Shown: one piece after another, positions 27,501 to 37,257 of the stretch
Layout: each line of letters opens with the position of its first letter
How positions within the stretch are numbered: position 1 is the first letter of the stretch
NCBI GenBank assembly: GCA_029263855.1
Contig: JAJUFC010000014.1
Location: 1 to 64,000, forward strand
DNA length: 64,000 bases
From: Candidatus Thermochlorobacteriaceae bacterium
GTDB taxonomy: Bacteria > Bacteroidota > Chlorobiia > Chlorobiales > Thermochlorobacteraceae
Direction of reading: 5' to 3'
Notes under the pieces: generated by a model
What the model was told of the DNA's origin: nothing
The model's database searches: none
Seen by the model: only the letters and a program-made list of their open reading frames with translations
Made by a program: the position numbers and the translations under genes

Positions 27501-28715
27501 ATGAACGATACGCTTCTTGCGCCGCCGCTCACACTTGAAAAAGAATCTGAACTTTTCTTTCACACTTATTCGCGTCTTCCGATTGAAATTTCTCACGGCG
27601 AAGGCAACTACCTTTTCGCCAAAGATGGTCGCAAATTTCTCGATATGATTGCGGGCATCGGCGTCAATGCGCTTGGCTACGGCAACTTGCGCGTTCTGAA
27701 CGCCATCACCGAACAAGCCAAAAAAGTCATTCACACCTCGAACCTCTTCATGCTCGAGCCGCAGTTCAAACTTGCCGAGAAACTGCTCGCGCTCACAGGA
27801 TTTTCAAAGGTCTTTTTTTGCAACAGTGGCGCAGAAGCCAACGAAGGCGCAATGAAACTAGCTCGCAAATGGGCATCGCAATTTTCATCTGAAAAAAAAC
27901 AACTGCTTTCACTGACGAATGGCTTTCACGGCAGAACCTACGGCGCGGTAACGCTGACTGCAAAAGCCAAATATCACGAAGGCTTTGAGCCACTTCTTCC
28001 CGAAACAGGCTACATCTCGTTCAACGATGCTGACGATTTAGAGCGGAAAGTCTCGGATAAAACCGCCGCCGTATTTGTTGAATATGTGCAAGGCGAGGGC
28101 GGCATTTGCGGACTTTCAGAGGCGTTTCTCAATCGCTTGAACGAGCTTCGTGCGAAACATAATTTTCTCATTGTTGCCGATGAAGTGCAGGCGGGCGTTG
28201 GCAGAACAGGAAAGTTTTTCAGTTATGAACATTTCGCCGTTTTGCCTGATGTGATATGTGCCGCAAAGCCAATTGGCGGCGGCTTGCCACTTGGCGCGAT
28301 TATCGGAAATGCGCGTGTTGCGGAGGCTTTCACCAAAGGCATTCACGGCACCACTTTCGGCGGCAACCCCGTCGCATGCGCGGCAGGACTTGCGCTCATC
28401 GAGGAACTCGAAGAAAAAAATCTACTTCAACACGCAAGCGAACTGGGCGCACAATTCAAAGCCGAACTGCTCACACTTTCGCGCAAGCATATTCAAATTC
28501 GTGCTGTGCGTCAATATGGCTTGATGATTGGCATTTCCACTTCGCGCGACGCGAGTTATTACGTGCCGAAGATGCTTGAAAAAGGGATTATCGTTAACGC
28601 AACCAATACGAACGTCATTCGGCTTTTGCCGCCGCTCACGCTCACAGAGTCGGAGATGCATGATTGTGTCAAAGCCCTTGATGAAGTGTTCCGTGCCGAG
28701 TGGTTTGAGGTTTGA
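27501..28715 (+). CDS. argD: Acetylornithine/ornithine-type aminotransferase (class III, PLP)
   Basis: This 404-residue class III aminotransferase has the PLP-phosphate region [20 protein letters not shown], the aspartate in [16 protein letters not shown] and the Schiff-base lysine in [30 protein letters not shown] is the conserved segment near the phosphate of the partner subunit. Next to argH, the most likely role is N-acetylornithine aminotransferase in arginine synthesis. Ornithine or succinylornithine activity cannot be ruled out from sequence. Its 3' end is 19 bp from the convergent coaD. Confidence 0.9.
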   Translation: MNDTLLAPPLTLEKESELFFHTYSRLPIEISHGEGNYLFAKDGRKFLDMIAGIGVNALGYGNLRVLNAITEQAKKVIHTSNLFMLEPQFKLAEKLLALTGFSKVFFCNSGAEANEGAMKLARKWASQFSSEKKQLLSLTNGFHGRTYGAVTLTAKAKYHEGFEPLLPETGYISFNDADDLERKVSDKTAAVFVEYVQGEGGICGLSEAFLNRLNELRAKHNFLIVADEVQAGVGRTGKFFSYEHFAVLPDVICAAKPIGGGLPLGAIIGNARVAEAFTKGIHGTTFGGNPVACAAGLALIEELEEKNLLQHASELGAQFKAELLTLSRKHIQIRAVRQYGLMIGISTSRDASYYVPKMLEKGIIVNATNTNVIRLLPPLTLTESEMHDCVKALDEVFRAEWFEV

Positions 28716-28734
28716 GCGCGAAGTATTGCGAATT

Positions 28735-29217
28735 CTACGCGCCGATGCGCGCCTTCAATCGCTTTAAGACGGGTTTGGGCACAAAGTCGGAAACGTCGCC
28801 GCCCAACGCCGCAACTTCACGAATGATGGACGATGTGAGGTATGTGTATTTTTCATTCGGCATTAAAAAGACCGTCGTAATGTCGGGGCAAAGATGCCGA
28901 TTCATCAATGCAATTTGAAACTCGTACTCAAAATCCGCCACCTGTCGCAAGCCGCGAATAATCGCAACCGCCTCTTTTTCTCGTGCATAATCAATCAGCA
29001 ATCCCGATTGAAGCGTATCGACCTTGACCGATGGATATTCTGCTACACATTCTTTAATCATTTCGGCGCGCTCTTCGGCAGAAAACATGGGCTTCTTTTG
29101 CGAATTGACCGCAACGGCGATGATGATTTCATCAAAAATGTTGCTGGCTCGCTCTAAAATGTCGATGTGTCCGTTGGTAAAGGGGTCGAAGGTTCCGGGA
29201 TAAATCGCTCGCTTCAT
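28735..29217 (-). CDS. coaD: Phosphopantetheine adenylyltransferase
   Basis: This 160-residue enzyme joins 4'-phosphopantetheine and ATP to dephospho-CoA, the penultimate step of CoA synthesis. The nucleotidyltransferase motif [14 protein letters not shown] contains the T/HxGH element. [15 protein letters not shown] and [13 protein letters not shown], the family's ISSS-like motif, are also present. Length is typical. Confidence 0.96.
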   Translation of the reverse strand: MKRAIYPGTFDPFTNGHIDILERASNIFDEIIIAVAVNSQKKPMFSAEERAEMIKECVAEYPSVKVDTLQSGLLIDYAREKEAVAIIRGLRQVADFEYEFQIALMNRHLCPDITTVFLMPNEKYTYLTSSIIREVAALGGDVSDFVPKPVLKRLKARIGA

Positions 29218-29260
29218 CGTTGTTTAGTTTTTTGAACGATTGACTTTCTTCACACGGGCT

Positions 29261-30574
29261 TTAATGATGATTTTTTTTCAGCGCGGGTCGCCGTGCTTCT
29301 TCGTAGAGCCGTTCGTAATCGCCTTCACCAATGCCCTGTTTGATATTTTCCAAGTATTGTGCAACGATATGATCATAATCGGAGTGGATTGACTCGAAGA
29401 TGGCTTTTGCGGTGATGAAAAACTTGACGGCTTCTTTGGGCAAATCGCGCTCATAATAAACGCGTCCTGTGTAGAATAGTGCGATTGCCATGTTGCGCGA
29501 TTGATTTTTCTTACGATAGAGTTCGAAGGCTTCGCGATATTTTTCAACGGCTTTTGAGTGCAATCCCACCTCTTCGTGAATCATTCCGAGACGCAGAAGA
29601 TTGTCAGCAATTCCGCTCGTGCTATTCAGCAGTTTGCACTCTTCGATGCTTTGATTAAAGAAGTCAATCGCTTTATCGAATTCTCCCAAATCTTGATAGA
29701 GCATTCCAAGTCGGTGCATGGTTTGCGCCATGCCTTGAATGTCGGAGACTTTACGGCGCACAGCGAGGCTTTCGCGGTAGTGATTGAGGGCTTTATCATA
29801 CACGCCCCAAGTGTGATAAATACAACCGATGCTGTAAAGAACCGCTGCGCGACTTGCGGCGTTGCTTGCGTGTTCGAGATGCGCAAGCACTTCGGCATAG
29901 ACTTCGTAGGCTTTTTCATACTGCTTGTCGTCGAAGTAACTATGCGCGAGCACAAGCAGAATCGGCGCGTGTTCAGGCGAGGTGCGCCCCGCCAGTTCGC
30001 GAATTTCCTCGACCTGCTCCTCCAATCGCGCGATGCGCTTTTTGCGCGAGTCCGACGTTTCTTGAAAGCCCGATGCGGCATGTTCAACTTCAAGTTCAAA
30101 GAAATGTTGTTCTAATCGAAACTCAAACACGTTCGATGCGACGAGTTTCCAAAAGGTCGGAATTTTGTCGTAGGCAAGGTCGACAATGTAATTTGGAAGC
30201 CAAAACACGACGGGGACGGGCAAGCGCACGATGTCTTTGGCGAATTGGTCTAACAGCACGATAATGTGGTCAAGGGTCGGCGGCTCTTGCCCAACCGTGT
30301 CAAACACATTCACGCAAATCACATCGACTTTTTCTTTGGCGCGTTGAAGTTCTCGTTCCAGCTGCGGCATTACCGCCAAACGCGGGCTGAGATACAGTTC
30401 TCTGACCTTTACGCCTTGCGATTCGGCTAATTGGGCGAACTGCGCGATGAGTTTGAGGCGCGTAACGGGAGAATTAATTTTTACCAAGCGAACCTCGTAG
30501 CGACGCAAAACCAAATCGGTGCGTACACTCTCGAGCAGTTCCTGCGTTCTTTCTTTGAACCGTGTGTGAAGCAC
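29261..30574 (-). CDS. TPR protein with a Walker-less NTPase-like N-terminal domain
   Basis: The product has 437 residues. The N-terminal ~165 residues contain repeated beta-alpha signals (RYEVRLVKINSPV, VDVICVNVFDT, PVPVVFWLPNYIVDLA) and the segment IPTFWKLVASNVFEF. This order, ending in a P-x-FW...VFEF element, resembles the N-terminal domain of bacterial TPR proteins related to STAND-type NTPases, but no GxxxxGK[ST] loop is visible. A charged coiled coil (about 180-205) follows, then six or seven TPRs. There is no signal peptide. The start is a GTG preceded by AAAGG about 9 nt upstream and a stop two codons before that, so no longer form is possible. Confidence 0.75.
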   Translation of the reverse strand: MLHTRFKERTQELLESVRTDLVLRRYEVRLVKINSPVTRLKLIAQFAQLAESQGVKVRELYLSPRLAVMPQLERELQRAKEKVDVICVNVFDTVGQEPPTLDHIIVLLDQFAKDIVRLPVPVVFWLPNYIVDLAYDKIPTFWKLVASNVFEFRLEQHFFELEVEHAASGFQETSDSRKKRIARLEEQVEEIRELAGRTSPEHAPILLVLAHSYFDDKQYEKAYEVYAEVLAHLEHASNAASRAAVLYSIGCIYHTWGVYDKALNHYRESLAVRRKVSDIQGMAQTMHRLGMLYQDLGEFDKAIDFFNQSIEECKLLNSTSGIADNLLRLGMIHEEVGLHSKAVEKYREAFELYRKKNQSRNMAIALFYTGRVYYERDLPKEAVKFFITAKAIFESIHSDYDHIVAQYLENIKQGIGEGDYERLYEEARRPALKKNHH

Positions 30575-30675
30575 GTGGGTTTACCTTTGAAAAGTGTTTT
30601 TGAATTTTTTGAAACAACGTTCCGATGCTTCTCAAAAAATCCAGCCGCGATAATTTCACTCAACCGAAGTTGAGT

Positions 30676-31698
30676 CTAAACAGAAAGGGTTTTTGGTTCA
30701 AGTTTGCCGACCAACTTTTCGGCAATTTGCACGGCGTTTGTCGCCGCACCTTTGCGTAAGTTATCCGACACAATCCACAAATTCAAGGCGTTTTCTCGCG
30801 AAAAATCTCGTCGAATTCTGCCCACGAACACATCGTCTTTGCCGTAGGCTTCAATCGGCAACGGATACTTGCGTTCCGAAGGATTATCCACCACCGTTAC
30901 TCCTTCGGCTTGTTCAAGCAATCGGAACACATCGGCAAGTTCAAACGGTTTTTCAAACTCGATATTAACCGCCTCGCTGTGTCCGCCATAAACAGGCACG
31001 CGCACCGTCGTCGGTGAAACTTCAATCGACGCATCGCCCATGATTTTCTTCGTCTCGTTTATCATCTTCATTTCCTCTTTCGTGTAGCCGTTCTCGGTGA
31101 ACTCGTCAACTTGCGGCACCACATTGAAGGCAATCGGGTGAAAGTGCGCGTAAGTTTCGACTTTTTTTCCCGCGATTTCGTCTTCTAACGCTTGCAGTCC
31201 TTTTTTGCCTTTGCCCGTAACGGATTGATAGGTCGACACCACAACGCGCTTAATGCGAAACGCATCGTGAAGCGGCTTCAAGACCACGACCATTTGAATC
31301 GTCGAGCAGTTTGGATTGGCGATGAGCGGCGAAACGCTTCCTTCCGATGTAAAAATTTTTTCGGGATTGACTTCGGGAACGACGAGCGGCACGTCGGAAT
31401 CCATTCGGAAGGCGGAGGAATTATCAATGACGATTGCGCCCGCGTCAGTTGCAACTTTCGCCCACACTTTGCTCACGCTCGCACCCGCCGAAAAAAGCGC
31501 GATGTCGACGCTCTCAAAAATTTCTTTGGACGGGGTTTGAACCGTATAGGCTTTGTTTTTGAACATGATTTGCTCGCCTGCCGATTTTTCAGAGGCAAGC
31601 AACACAAGGTCGCTCACAGGAAACTGGCGCGCTTCAAGAACTTGAATCATCGTGCGACCCACCAGCCCCGTCGCACCCAGAATGGCAACTCGATACAT
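30676..31698 (-). CDS. asd: Aspartate-semialdehyde dehydrogenase
   Basis: This enzyme reduces aspartyl phosphate to aspartate semialdehyde with NADPH, feeding lysine, threonine, methionine and diaminopimelate synthesis. The NADP loop GATGLVGRTM, catalytic cysteine NPNCSTIQM and histidine region GGHSEAVN are visible. The ATG at 31698 (MYRVAILG) is preferred to a TTG nine codons upstream, because homologues begin a few residues before the NADP loop. From there the length is 340 residues, normal for the family. Confidence 0.96.
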   Translation of the reverse strand: MYRVAILGATGLVGRTMIQVLEARQFPVSDLVLLASEKSAGEQIMFKNKAYTVQTPSKEIFESVDIALFSAGASVSKVWAKVATDAGAIVIDNSSAFRMDSDVPLVVPEVNPEKIFTSEGSVSPLIANPNCSTIQMVVVLKPLHDAFRIKRVVVSTYQSVTGKGKKGLQALEDEIAGKKVETYAHFHPIAFNVVPQVDEFTENGYTKEEMKMINETKKIMGDASIEVSPTTVRVPVYGGHSEAVNIEFEKPFELADVFRLLEQAEGVTVVDNPSERKYPLPIEAYGKDDVFVGRIRRDFSRENALNLWIVSDNLRKGAATNAVQIAEKLVGKLEPKTLSV

Positions 31699-31785
31699 TG
31701 GCTTTGTGAAAATGATTAACTGCAATTAAAAAGTGATTAAATGTATTTCCAACCTCAACGCTGTGAACGCTTCAGTATTTTTCGC

Positions 31786-31793
31786 TACTTTTG
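31786..31793 (+). promoter_or_regulatory. Candidate Bacteroidota-type -7 element for apt
   Basis: TACTTTTG fits the TAnnTTTG -7 element described for Bacteroidota and lies 54 bp before the apt ATG in the divergent asd/apt gap. The -33 element is weak (gtgaac), so this is a weak call. Confidence 0.25.
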
Positions 31794-31847
31794 AACATGC
31801 TTAATTCGCACACACTTACAAAAAAATAACGCTTTGCATACACAAAT

Positions 31848-32414
31848 ATGCCGACAAAAAAACTTTCCGCTTCCGGAAAAGAATTTCTTGCCTTCACCAA
31901 ACGCTTCGAAAAGCAAGTGCGCAACGTTCCCAACTTCCCAAAGTCCGGCATCTTGTTCAAAGACATTACAACCGTTCTCAAAAACAAAAAACTTTTCAGC
32001 GAAACGGTCGAACAACTTGCCAAACAATATAAAGGTAAAAAGATTGATAAAATTGTTTCCGTTGAATCACGTGGATTTATCTTCGGCGCGGCACTTGCTT
32101 ATCAACTCGGTGCAGGCTTTGTGCCAGTGCGCAAACCGAACAAACTCCCCGCTGAAAAACTGCGCGAAGAATACGCGCTCGAATACGGCACCGACGCGCT
32201 CGAAATTCACCTCGACGCCATTAAAAAAGGCGAAAAGGTCTTGATTCACGACGATGTCTTGGCAACAGGCGGCACGGCACAAGCCACCGCTAAACTCGTT
32301 GAACGCCTCGGCGGAAAACTCGTTGGCGCATGCTTTCTTATCGAGCTTTCGTTTCTCAACGGGCGCGAAAAATTGCCAAACCTCGATATCCTTTCGCTCG
32401 TCAAAGTCTCTTAA
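31848..32414 (+). CDS. apt: Adenine phosphoribosyltransferase
   Basis: This 188-residue salvage enzyme joins adenine and PRPP to AMP in the cytoplasm. [15 protein letters not shown], the adenine-side loop [18 protein letters not shown] and the PRPP motif [14 protein letters not shown] are all typical. The N-terminus is about 10 residues longer than in many homologues. folD begins 20 bp after its stop. Confidence 0.96.
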   Translation: MPTKKLSASGKEFLAFTKRFEKQVRNVPNFPKSGILFKDITTVLKNKKLFSETVEQLAKQYKGKKIDKIVSVESRGFIFGAALAYQLGAGFVPVRKPNKLPAEKLREEYALEYGTDALEIHLDAIKKGEKVLIHDDVLATGGTAQATAKLVERLGGKLVGACFLIELSFLNGREKLPNLDILSLVKVS

Positions 32415-32434
32415 TTCATTCCGAAAAAAAATCA

Positions 32435-33325
32435 ATGCTTCTCATCGACGGCAAAGCCATTTCCGAACAAATCAAATCCGAACTCAAAACGAAAGTTGAG
32501 ACTTACAAACAGCGCACAGGCAAAGTCGCGGGCTTATCGGTCATCATCGTTGGCGAAAATCCCGCCTCGCAAGTTTATGTGCGCAACAAAGCCAAATCGT
32601 GCGTTGAAATTGGCATGCGCTCCGAAGTCATCGAACTGCCCGCCACGATTGCGCAAACCGACCTTCTTAAAAACATCGACGAACTTAATCGCAATCCCGA
32701 AGTTCACGGCATCTTGGTTCAACAGCCGCTCCCGAAACACATCGACGACTTTGCGGTTACGCTTGCCATTAAACCTGAAAAAGATGTCGACGGCTTTCAC
32801 CCTGAAAATGTCGGCAAACTGTGCATCGGTCGCTTGGACGAGTGCTTCGTTTCGTGCACTCCGTTTGGCGTGATTGAACTTTTCAAACGCTATCAAATTC
32901 AAACCGAAGGCAAACACTGCGTTATTGTTGGACGAAGCAACATCGTCGGCAAACCGATGGCGAATTTGATGATTCAAAAGTTGAAAGGAATGAACGCGAC
33001 GGTAACGGTGTGCCACTCCGCCACGCCGAATATTTCAGACTTCACGCGGCAAGCCGACATTTTGATTGCCGCCATCGGCAAAGCAAATTTTATTTCTGCC
33101 GATATGGTGAAGCCAGGCGCGGTTGTGATTGATGTGGGAATTAATCAAATTGACGACGCTACGAAAAAATCCGGCAAGCGACTTGTCGGCGATGTTGATT
33201 TTGACGGCGTTTCAAAACTTGCATCAGCCATAACGCCTGTGCCCGGGGGCGTCGGACCGATGACGATAGCGATGCTTCTATCGAACACAATGCTCTCGTT
33301 TGAGCGACACTATCACTTGTCTTAA
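32435..33325 (+). CDS. folD: Methylenetetrahydrofolate dehydrogenase / methenyltetrahydrofolate cyclohydrolase
   Basis: This 296-residue bifunctional enzyme interconverts 5,10-methylene-, 5,10-methenyl- and 10-formyl-tetrahydrofolate. The catalytic lysine lies in YVRNKAKSC, the Q/D region in VQQPLPKHID and KDVDGFHP, the NADP site in IVGRSNIVGKPMA, and the C-terminal signature is PVPGGVGPMTIAML. The ATG at 32435 is used because homologues begin MxxIDGKxIS. An upstream in-frame extension to 32330 would overlap apt. Confidence 0.96.
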   Translation: MLLIDGKAISEQIKSELKTKVETYKQRTGKVAGLSVIIVGENPASQVYVRNKAKSCVEIGMRSEVIELPATIAQTDLLKNIDELNRNPEVHGILVQQPLPKHIDDFAVTLAIKPEKDVDGFHPENVGKLCIGRLDECFVSCTPFGVIELFKRYQIQTEGKHCVIVGRSNIVGKPMANLMIQKLKGMNATVTVCHSATPNISDFTRQADILIAAIGKANFISADMVKPGAVVIDVGINQIDDATKKSGKRLVGDVDFDGVSKLASAITPVPGGVGPMTIAMLLSNTMLSFERHYHLS

Positions 33326-33351
33326 TCTCAACCTTTCAGAATTTTTCGCAC

Positions 33352-34515
33352 ATGATTGCGCCTGTTCCAGAGCCAATATCGAGCGTTGATTCTTCAAGCC
33401 TTGCGCCGCCGCTCTCCGAAGCGTTGATTTCGCTTCGCAATTTGCGGCATAATGTTCGCGAAGTGCAAAAACTTGTTGGAAAGTTGCGCCGCATTATGGC
33501 AATCGTGAAAGCCAATGCGTATTCTCACGGCATTGATTTAATTGCGCCTGCGCTCGTCGAAGAAGGCATCAGCGATTTTGGCGTGGCAAATATCAACGAA
33601 GCCGTTCACCTTCGCGAACTTCTCAATGGATTTCCTGCGCAAATTTTAGCCTTTGCTTCTCCGCTTCTTTCACAGATTGAACTTTACATCAAGTACGAAG
33701 TTGCGCTCTGCCTTGGCGACTTCGAAACCTTGCGCCTTGCCGAAGCCCTTGCTCAAAAATTCGGAAAGCCCATCGACGTGCATTTGAAAATTGATACAGG
33801 CATGGGACGCTTAGGCGTTCTGCCTCAACATGCGCTTTCACTCGCCCAAGCCGTTGAACGCTCCGAACACTTGAACCTCAAAGCCGTTTTCACGCACTTT
33901 GCCTCGAGCGATTCCGATAAAGCCTTCACTCAAAAGCAACTTTCAACCTACATGGCATTGGTGAGCGAACTCGAGCACAGTCTTGGGCGAAGCGTTTTGA
34001 AACACGCGGCGAACAGCGGCGCGGTCATCACCGAAAAAGACGCTTATCTCGATATGGTGCGTCCGGGCGTTTTGCTCTACGGGTACACGCCGAGAACGGG
34101 CTTAAAGTCCCCGCTCTCGCTCAAACCTGTGATGCAGTTACAAGCAAAGGTTGTTTTCATCAAAACTGTTGAGCGTGGCACGAGCATTAGTTACGGTCGC
34201 AAATGGACTGCACGCAAACGCTCGCGCATTGCTACGATTGCCATTGGCTATTACGACGGCTATCATCGCAACCTTTCCAACAAAGCGAAGGTGCTCATCA
34301 ACGGCAAGTTTTTTGAGCAGGTTGGCGCGGTTACGATGGACGCGATTATGGTGAATTTGGGAAACGATACGTCGGTTCAAGTCGGCGACACAGCCGTGCT
34401 TTTTGGTTGGGAAGAAGGTTGCGGCGCGAATCTATTGACCGACAAAGAAGGCACGATTGTCTATGAACTACTTTGCTCCGTTTCGCCGCGTGTGCGCCGC
34501 ACCGCCGTCGAGTAG
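33352..34515 (+). CDS. alr: Alanine racemase
   Basis: This 387-residue PLP enzyme converts L- to D-alanine for peptidoglycan. The PLP lysine is in MAIVKANAYSHG, IDTGMGRLGV and FTHFASSD are conserved barrel motifs, and the second catalytic base is the tyrosine of TSISYGRKW. MVRPGVLLYGY is also typical. It follows folD by 26 bp. A hairpin just after the stop lies between it and the convergent T9SS cargo gene. Confidence 0.95.
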   Translation: MIAPVPEPISSVDSSSLAPPLSEALISLRNLRHNVREVQKLVGKLRRIMAIVKANAYSHGIDLIAPALVEEGISDFGVANINEAVHLRELLNGFPAQILAFASPLLSQIELYIKYEVALCLGDFETLRLAEALAQKFGKPIDVHLKIDTGMGRLGVLPQHALSLAQAVERSEHLNLKAVFTHFASSDSDKAFTQKQLSTYMALVSELEHSLGRSVLKHAANSGAVITEKDAYLDMVRPGVLLYGYTPRTGLKSPLSLKPVMQLQAKVVFIKTVERGTSISYGRKWTARKRSRIATIAIGYYDGYHRNLSNKAKVLINGKFFEQVGAVTMDAIMVNLGNDTSVQVGDTAVLFGWEEGCGANLLTDKEGTIVYELLCSVSPRVRRTAVE

Positions 34516-34525
34516 CAAAACGAAA

Positions 34526-34550
34526 AAGGGCGGATTGCATATCCGCCCTT
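34526..34550 (-). terminator. Rho-independent terminator between alr and the choice-of-anchor I gene
   Basis: The arms aagggcggat (34526-34535) and atccgccctt (34541-34550) pair perfectly around tgcat. On the complement the stem is followed by TTTTTCGTTTT, so it mainly serves the minus-strand T9SS cargo gene ending at 34575. It could also slow transcription from alr. Confidence 0.85.
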
Positions 34551-34574
34551 CATTTCAACGCTCATCTTTCCCAA

Positions 34575-37130
34575 TTATTTAACCAACATCATCTTCTTCG
34601 TCTGAACAAAACTGCCCGCTTGCAAGCGATAGAAATACATTCCGCTTGAAAGGTTGCTTGCGTTCAGCGCGTAATTGTAAATCCCCGCTTCTTGTCGCGC
34701 GTCGACGAGTGTTGCGACTTTCTTGCCGAGCACGTCGAAGACTTCCAACTTCACATTGCTGGCGACTGGAAGTTGGTAGCGAATCGTCGTCGTCGGGTTG
34801 AATGGGTTCGGGTAATTTTGCTCGAGCGCAAATTCAGCAGGCGGCGCGACGCGCACTTCAACGACGGGCGAATAGGCAAACGCGCCGTCAAAGTCCACTT
34901 GCTTCAAACGGTAGTAGAGCGTGCCCGAAACGCCTTCATCGACGAAGCGATATTCTTTGGCTTCGGTCGTGGTGCCGCTTCCGCGCACGAATCCGATTTT
35001 GCTGAAATTGACATTGTCTCTGCTTCGCTCAATTTCAAAGCGGTCATTGTTTCGTTCCGACGCGGTTTTCCAGACAAGTTCGACATTACTTCCTTTCGCC
35101 GTTCCAACAAAAGAAGTCAGCTCGACGGGCAGGGATTCGGTCGTAGAGCCGAGCGCGATTTCAAGCGTGAAGTCGTTTTCAGTCGTTGGCACGGGAATCG
35201 TCGCTGAAAGCAGATTGCCCAACGCCGTCGTGGCGCGCGCCACAAAGGTTCCCGAACCCAGCGTGGCTCGCGTGAAAATTCCGACGTTAGCAGGATTGAC
35301 GATGCCCGACACGGGAATTTGCGACGTATTGATTTGAAGCGTGAAAGACGTCAGTTGCGCATTTTGAACGCGCACAAACCATCGATATTGAGACACGTTT
35401 CCGACAATGCCCGTCGCATTTTGAGGCGCGTCGGTGTAGCGAACGACCGTCGTCGGATTCGTTCCCGTTACGCCGCTTGCGACCAGCGTCGCCGCCGTTT
35501 GCGCGAAGTTGTATGAACCATTGGCGTTCATATTGAGCGACGCGCTCGCCGCAAATCCATTCGCTTCAAAAATCGTAACCGTGCCGCTGATTTCGTTGGT
35601 CAAGACCACCAAGCCCTTGCCACTTGGGCTTTGAGACGCGGGAATCCATAGCACTCCTTCGGGTCCTAAATCGCCAACGGCGTTCACGTTCGCCTGACTG
35701 GGCGTGATTGAAAAGTTGCGGTTATTGACATAATCCACGAAGTAAGGCGCGGTTGGGTTGGTGATGTTGTAAGTCATCACGCCGCCGATGCGCTCCAAGC
35801 CGATGAACGCATAAAGGCTATCGCCGATGCGCGCCACTTTGACGTCTTCGGGTTCGGGTCCCTTGTCATCGCTACGATTCTTTTTGGTGTTGTTGGAATT
35901 GCTCGCGTTGAAATTTTGCGGGAAGCGTTGGGCAGTGATTTGCTCAAATTGGTCGCCGCTATCCCACACGAGCGTGCCGTTATCGCTCCAAATTGTAAAT
36001 GAGCGAGAGCCTATCGTATAGATTGCGGTGCGCGCGCCGCTGGCGTTGGTGTCGCCGATTGCCGTCGTTACGTTGAGCCGTCCGAGATTGTTGTTGTTTT
36101 TGAGCGTTGAGGCGTTGGGAAACACCGTCGTATCCAAACGATAATTCGCATTGCCCAAACGAATCAACTCCGCAAAGCCGTCATACTCTCTCGCGTCGCC
36201 TTCGTTGGCGGAAATGACATACTTTTGTCCGCCTTGCGTAAATGTTGCAATGCCGTCGGGTTGATACAAGCCGCGCACGGGCCAAGTGGCGATGTTGATG
36301 TTGCCGCCATTTTGGTCGCTCGCGTCCAACCCATTGCCCGCAACGCTATGATCTTTGAATCCCAATCCTTTTATCGCAATCACCGATGCCGTGCTGATGC
36401 GAATCAAAACAAGCGCGTTGTTTTCTTGGCAAGCGACAAACGCCGTATCGCCAAGCACGCTGATGTATTCTGGCTCCAAATCTTTCGCGACCGTCGCTCC
36501 TGGTCCGTAGATTCTCACGTTTGCGGGCAGTTCGCCATTGCGCGGTCCGCCGACGTTGAAATCGGAAAAGCCAACGGTCTGAACTTGGCTGTTGGACAAA
36601 TTGGAGAGATTGAGCGTAACGATGCTGACCGAACCTTCGGGGTCGTTGTTGCCCGGCAGGTAGTTGTTTGGTTCTCCCTCGTTTGCGGTCAAAACCTTCG
36701 TTCCATCTCCGTTGAAGGTAACCATATCAGGAAGCGCGCCGACGGTAACGAAGCCTTGTAGTTGCCCACCCGCGTTGAAGAAATATACCCGTCCGGGATT
36801 CTGCTTCACGGGCGCTTCAGCCGCGACGGCTACGATTCCGTTTCGAACAGCGACGCTGTTTGGCAAGAAGCCATCAGGAATGCTAATTGGCGAAAAGGAT
36901 TCTAAAACAGGATTGTAGGGATTGGAAATGTTCAAGACGACGACTCTGCCGTTTTGCGCTTCAATAAAAAACAAGCGTTGCGTCGCTGGGTCGTGCGCGG
37001 CGATTTCCGCGCCGCCTGCGTCATAAATGCCCGTTCGATACGTGCTAATCGGCGACAAGCGCAGTTGCGCCATCGCGCCGCTTGCCAGCAAAGTTAGCAA
37101 CGCGCCCAAGATGATGTTGCGAAGTTTCAT
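34575..37130 (-). CDS. Choice-of-anchor I family exported protein with T9SS sorting domain
   Basis: This 851-residue protein has a signal peptide (ending GAMAQ) and a long beta-propeller-like choice-of-anchor I region (about 25-530) with YRTGIYDAGGAEIAAHDP, VLTANEGEPNNY and EPEYISVLGDTAFVACQENN. A fibronectin-like stretch (about 670-760, ELVWKTASERNNDRFEIERS) precedes the T9SS signal in the last 81 residues, QNYPNPFNPTT to KKMMLVK. Choice-of-anchor I proteins are often annotated near alkaline phosphatases, but the function is not settled. An 11-bp-periodic repeat upstream resembles a Pho box, and a terminator follows the gene, so it is probably transcribed alone. Confidence 0.92.
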   Translation of the reverse strand: MKLRNIILGALLTLLASGAMAQLRLSPISTYRTGIYDAGGAEIAAHDPATQRLFFIEAQNGRVVVLNISNPYNPVLESFSPISIPDGFLPNSVAVRNGIVAVAAEAPVKQNPGRVYFFNAGGQLQGFVTVGALPDMVTFNGDGTKVLTANEGEPNNYLPGNNDPEGSVSIVTLNLSNLSNSQVQTVGFSDFNVGGPRNGELPANVRIYGPGATVAKDLEPEYISVLGDTAFVACQENNALVLIRISTASVIAIKGLGFKDHSVAGNGLDASDQNGGNINIATWPVRGLYQPDGIATFTQGGQKYVISANEGDAREYDGFAELIRLGNANYRLDTTVFPNASTLKNNNNLGRLNVTTAIGDTNASGARTAIYTIGSRSFTIWSDNGTLVWDSGDQFEQITAQRFPQNFNASNSNNTKKNRSDDKGPEPEDVKVARIGDSLYAFIGLERIGGVMTYNITNPTAPYFVDYVNNRNFSITPSQANVNAVGDLGPEGVLWIPASQSPSGKGLVVLTNEISGTVTIFEANGFAASASLNMNANGSYNFAQTAATLVASGVTGTNPTTVVRYTDAPQNATGIVGNVSQYRWFVRVQNAQLTSFTLQINTSQIPVSGIVNPANVGIFTRATLGSGTFVARATTALGNLLSATIPVPTTENDFTLEIALGSTTESLPVELTSFVGTAKGSNVELVWKTASERNNDRFEIERSRDNVNFSKIGFVRGSGTTTEAKEYRFVDEGVSGTLYYRLKQVDFDGAFAYSPVVEVRVAPPAEFALEQNYPNPFNPTTTIRYQLPVASNVKLEVFDVLGKKVATLVDARQEAGIYNYALNASNLSSGMYFYRLQAGSFVQTKKMMLVK

Positions 37131-37191
37131 AATGGAGTTTTGGTTTTAAGAATTGACAGTTTAACTACGAAGCTTGAAATTAGATTGGCAA

Positions 37192-37219
37192 CATTAAGGG
37201 AGCGTTAAACTGTCGTTAA
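37192..37219 (-). promoter_or_regulatory. Pho-box-like triple direct repeat upstream of the choice-of-anchor I gene
   Basis: On the complement the sequence reads TTAACG-N5-TTAACG-N5-TTAATG, with hexamers at 37214-37219, 37203-37208 and 37192-37197, an exact 11-bp period. TTGCCA directly follows, then 18 nt and TAGTTA, a possible promoter with the repeats at its -35 side. PhoP/PhoB-type regulators bind 11-bp-spaced direct repeats of this kind. No phoB/phoR gene is in the window, so the regulator is inferred. The site overlaps an 11-bp inverted repeat, GACAGTTTAAC (37155-37165) and GTTAAACTGTC (37204-37214). Confidence 0.45.
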
Positions 37220-37257
37220 GCAAGCGTCAAATCGCGAAGGAAAGATTCGCGCGCCGT

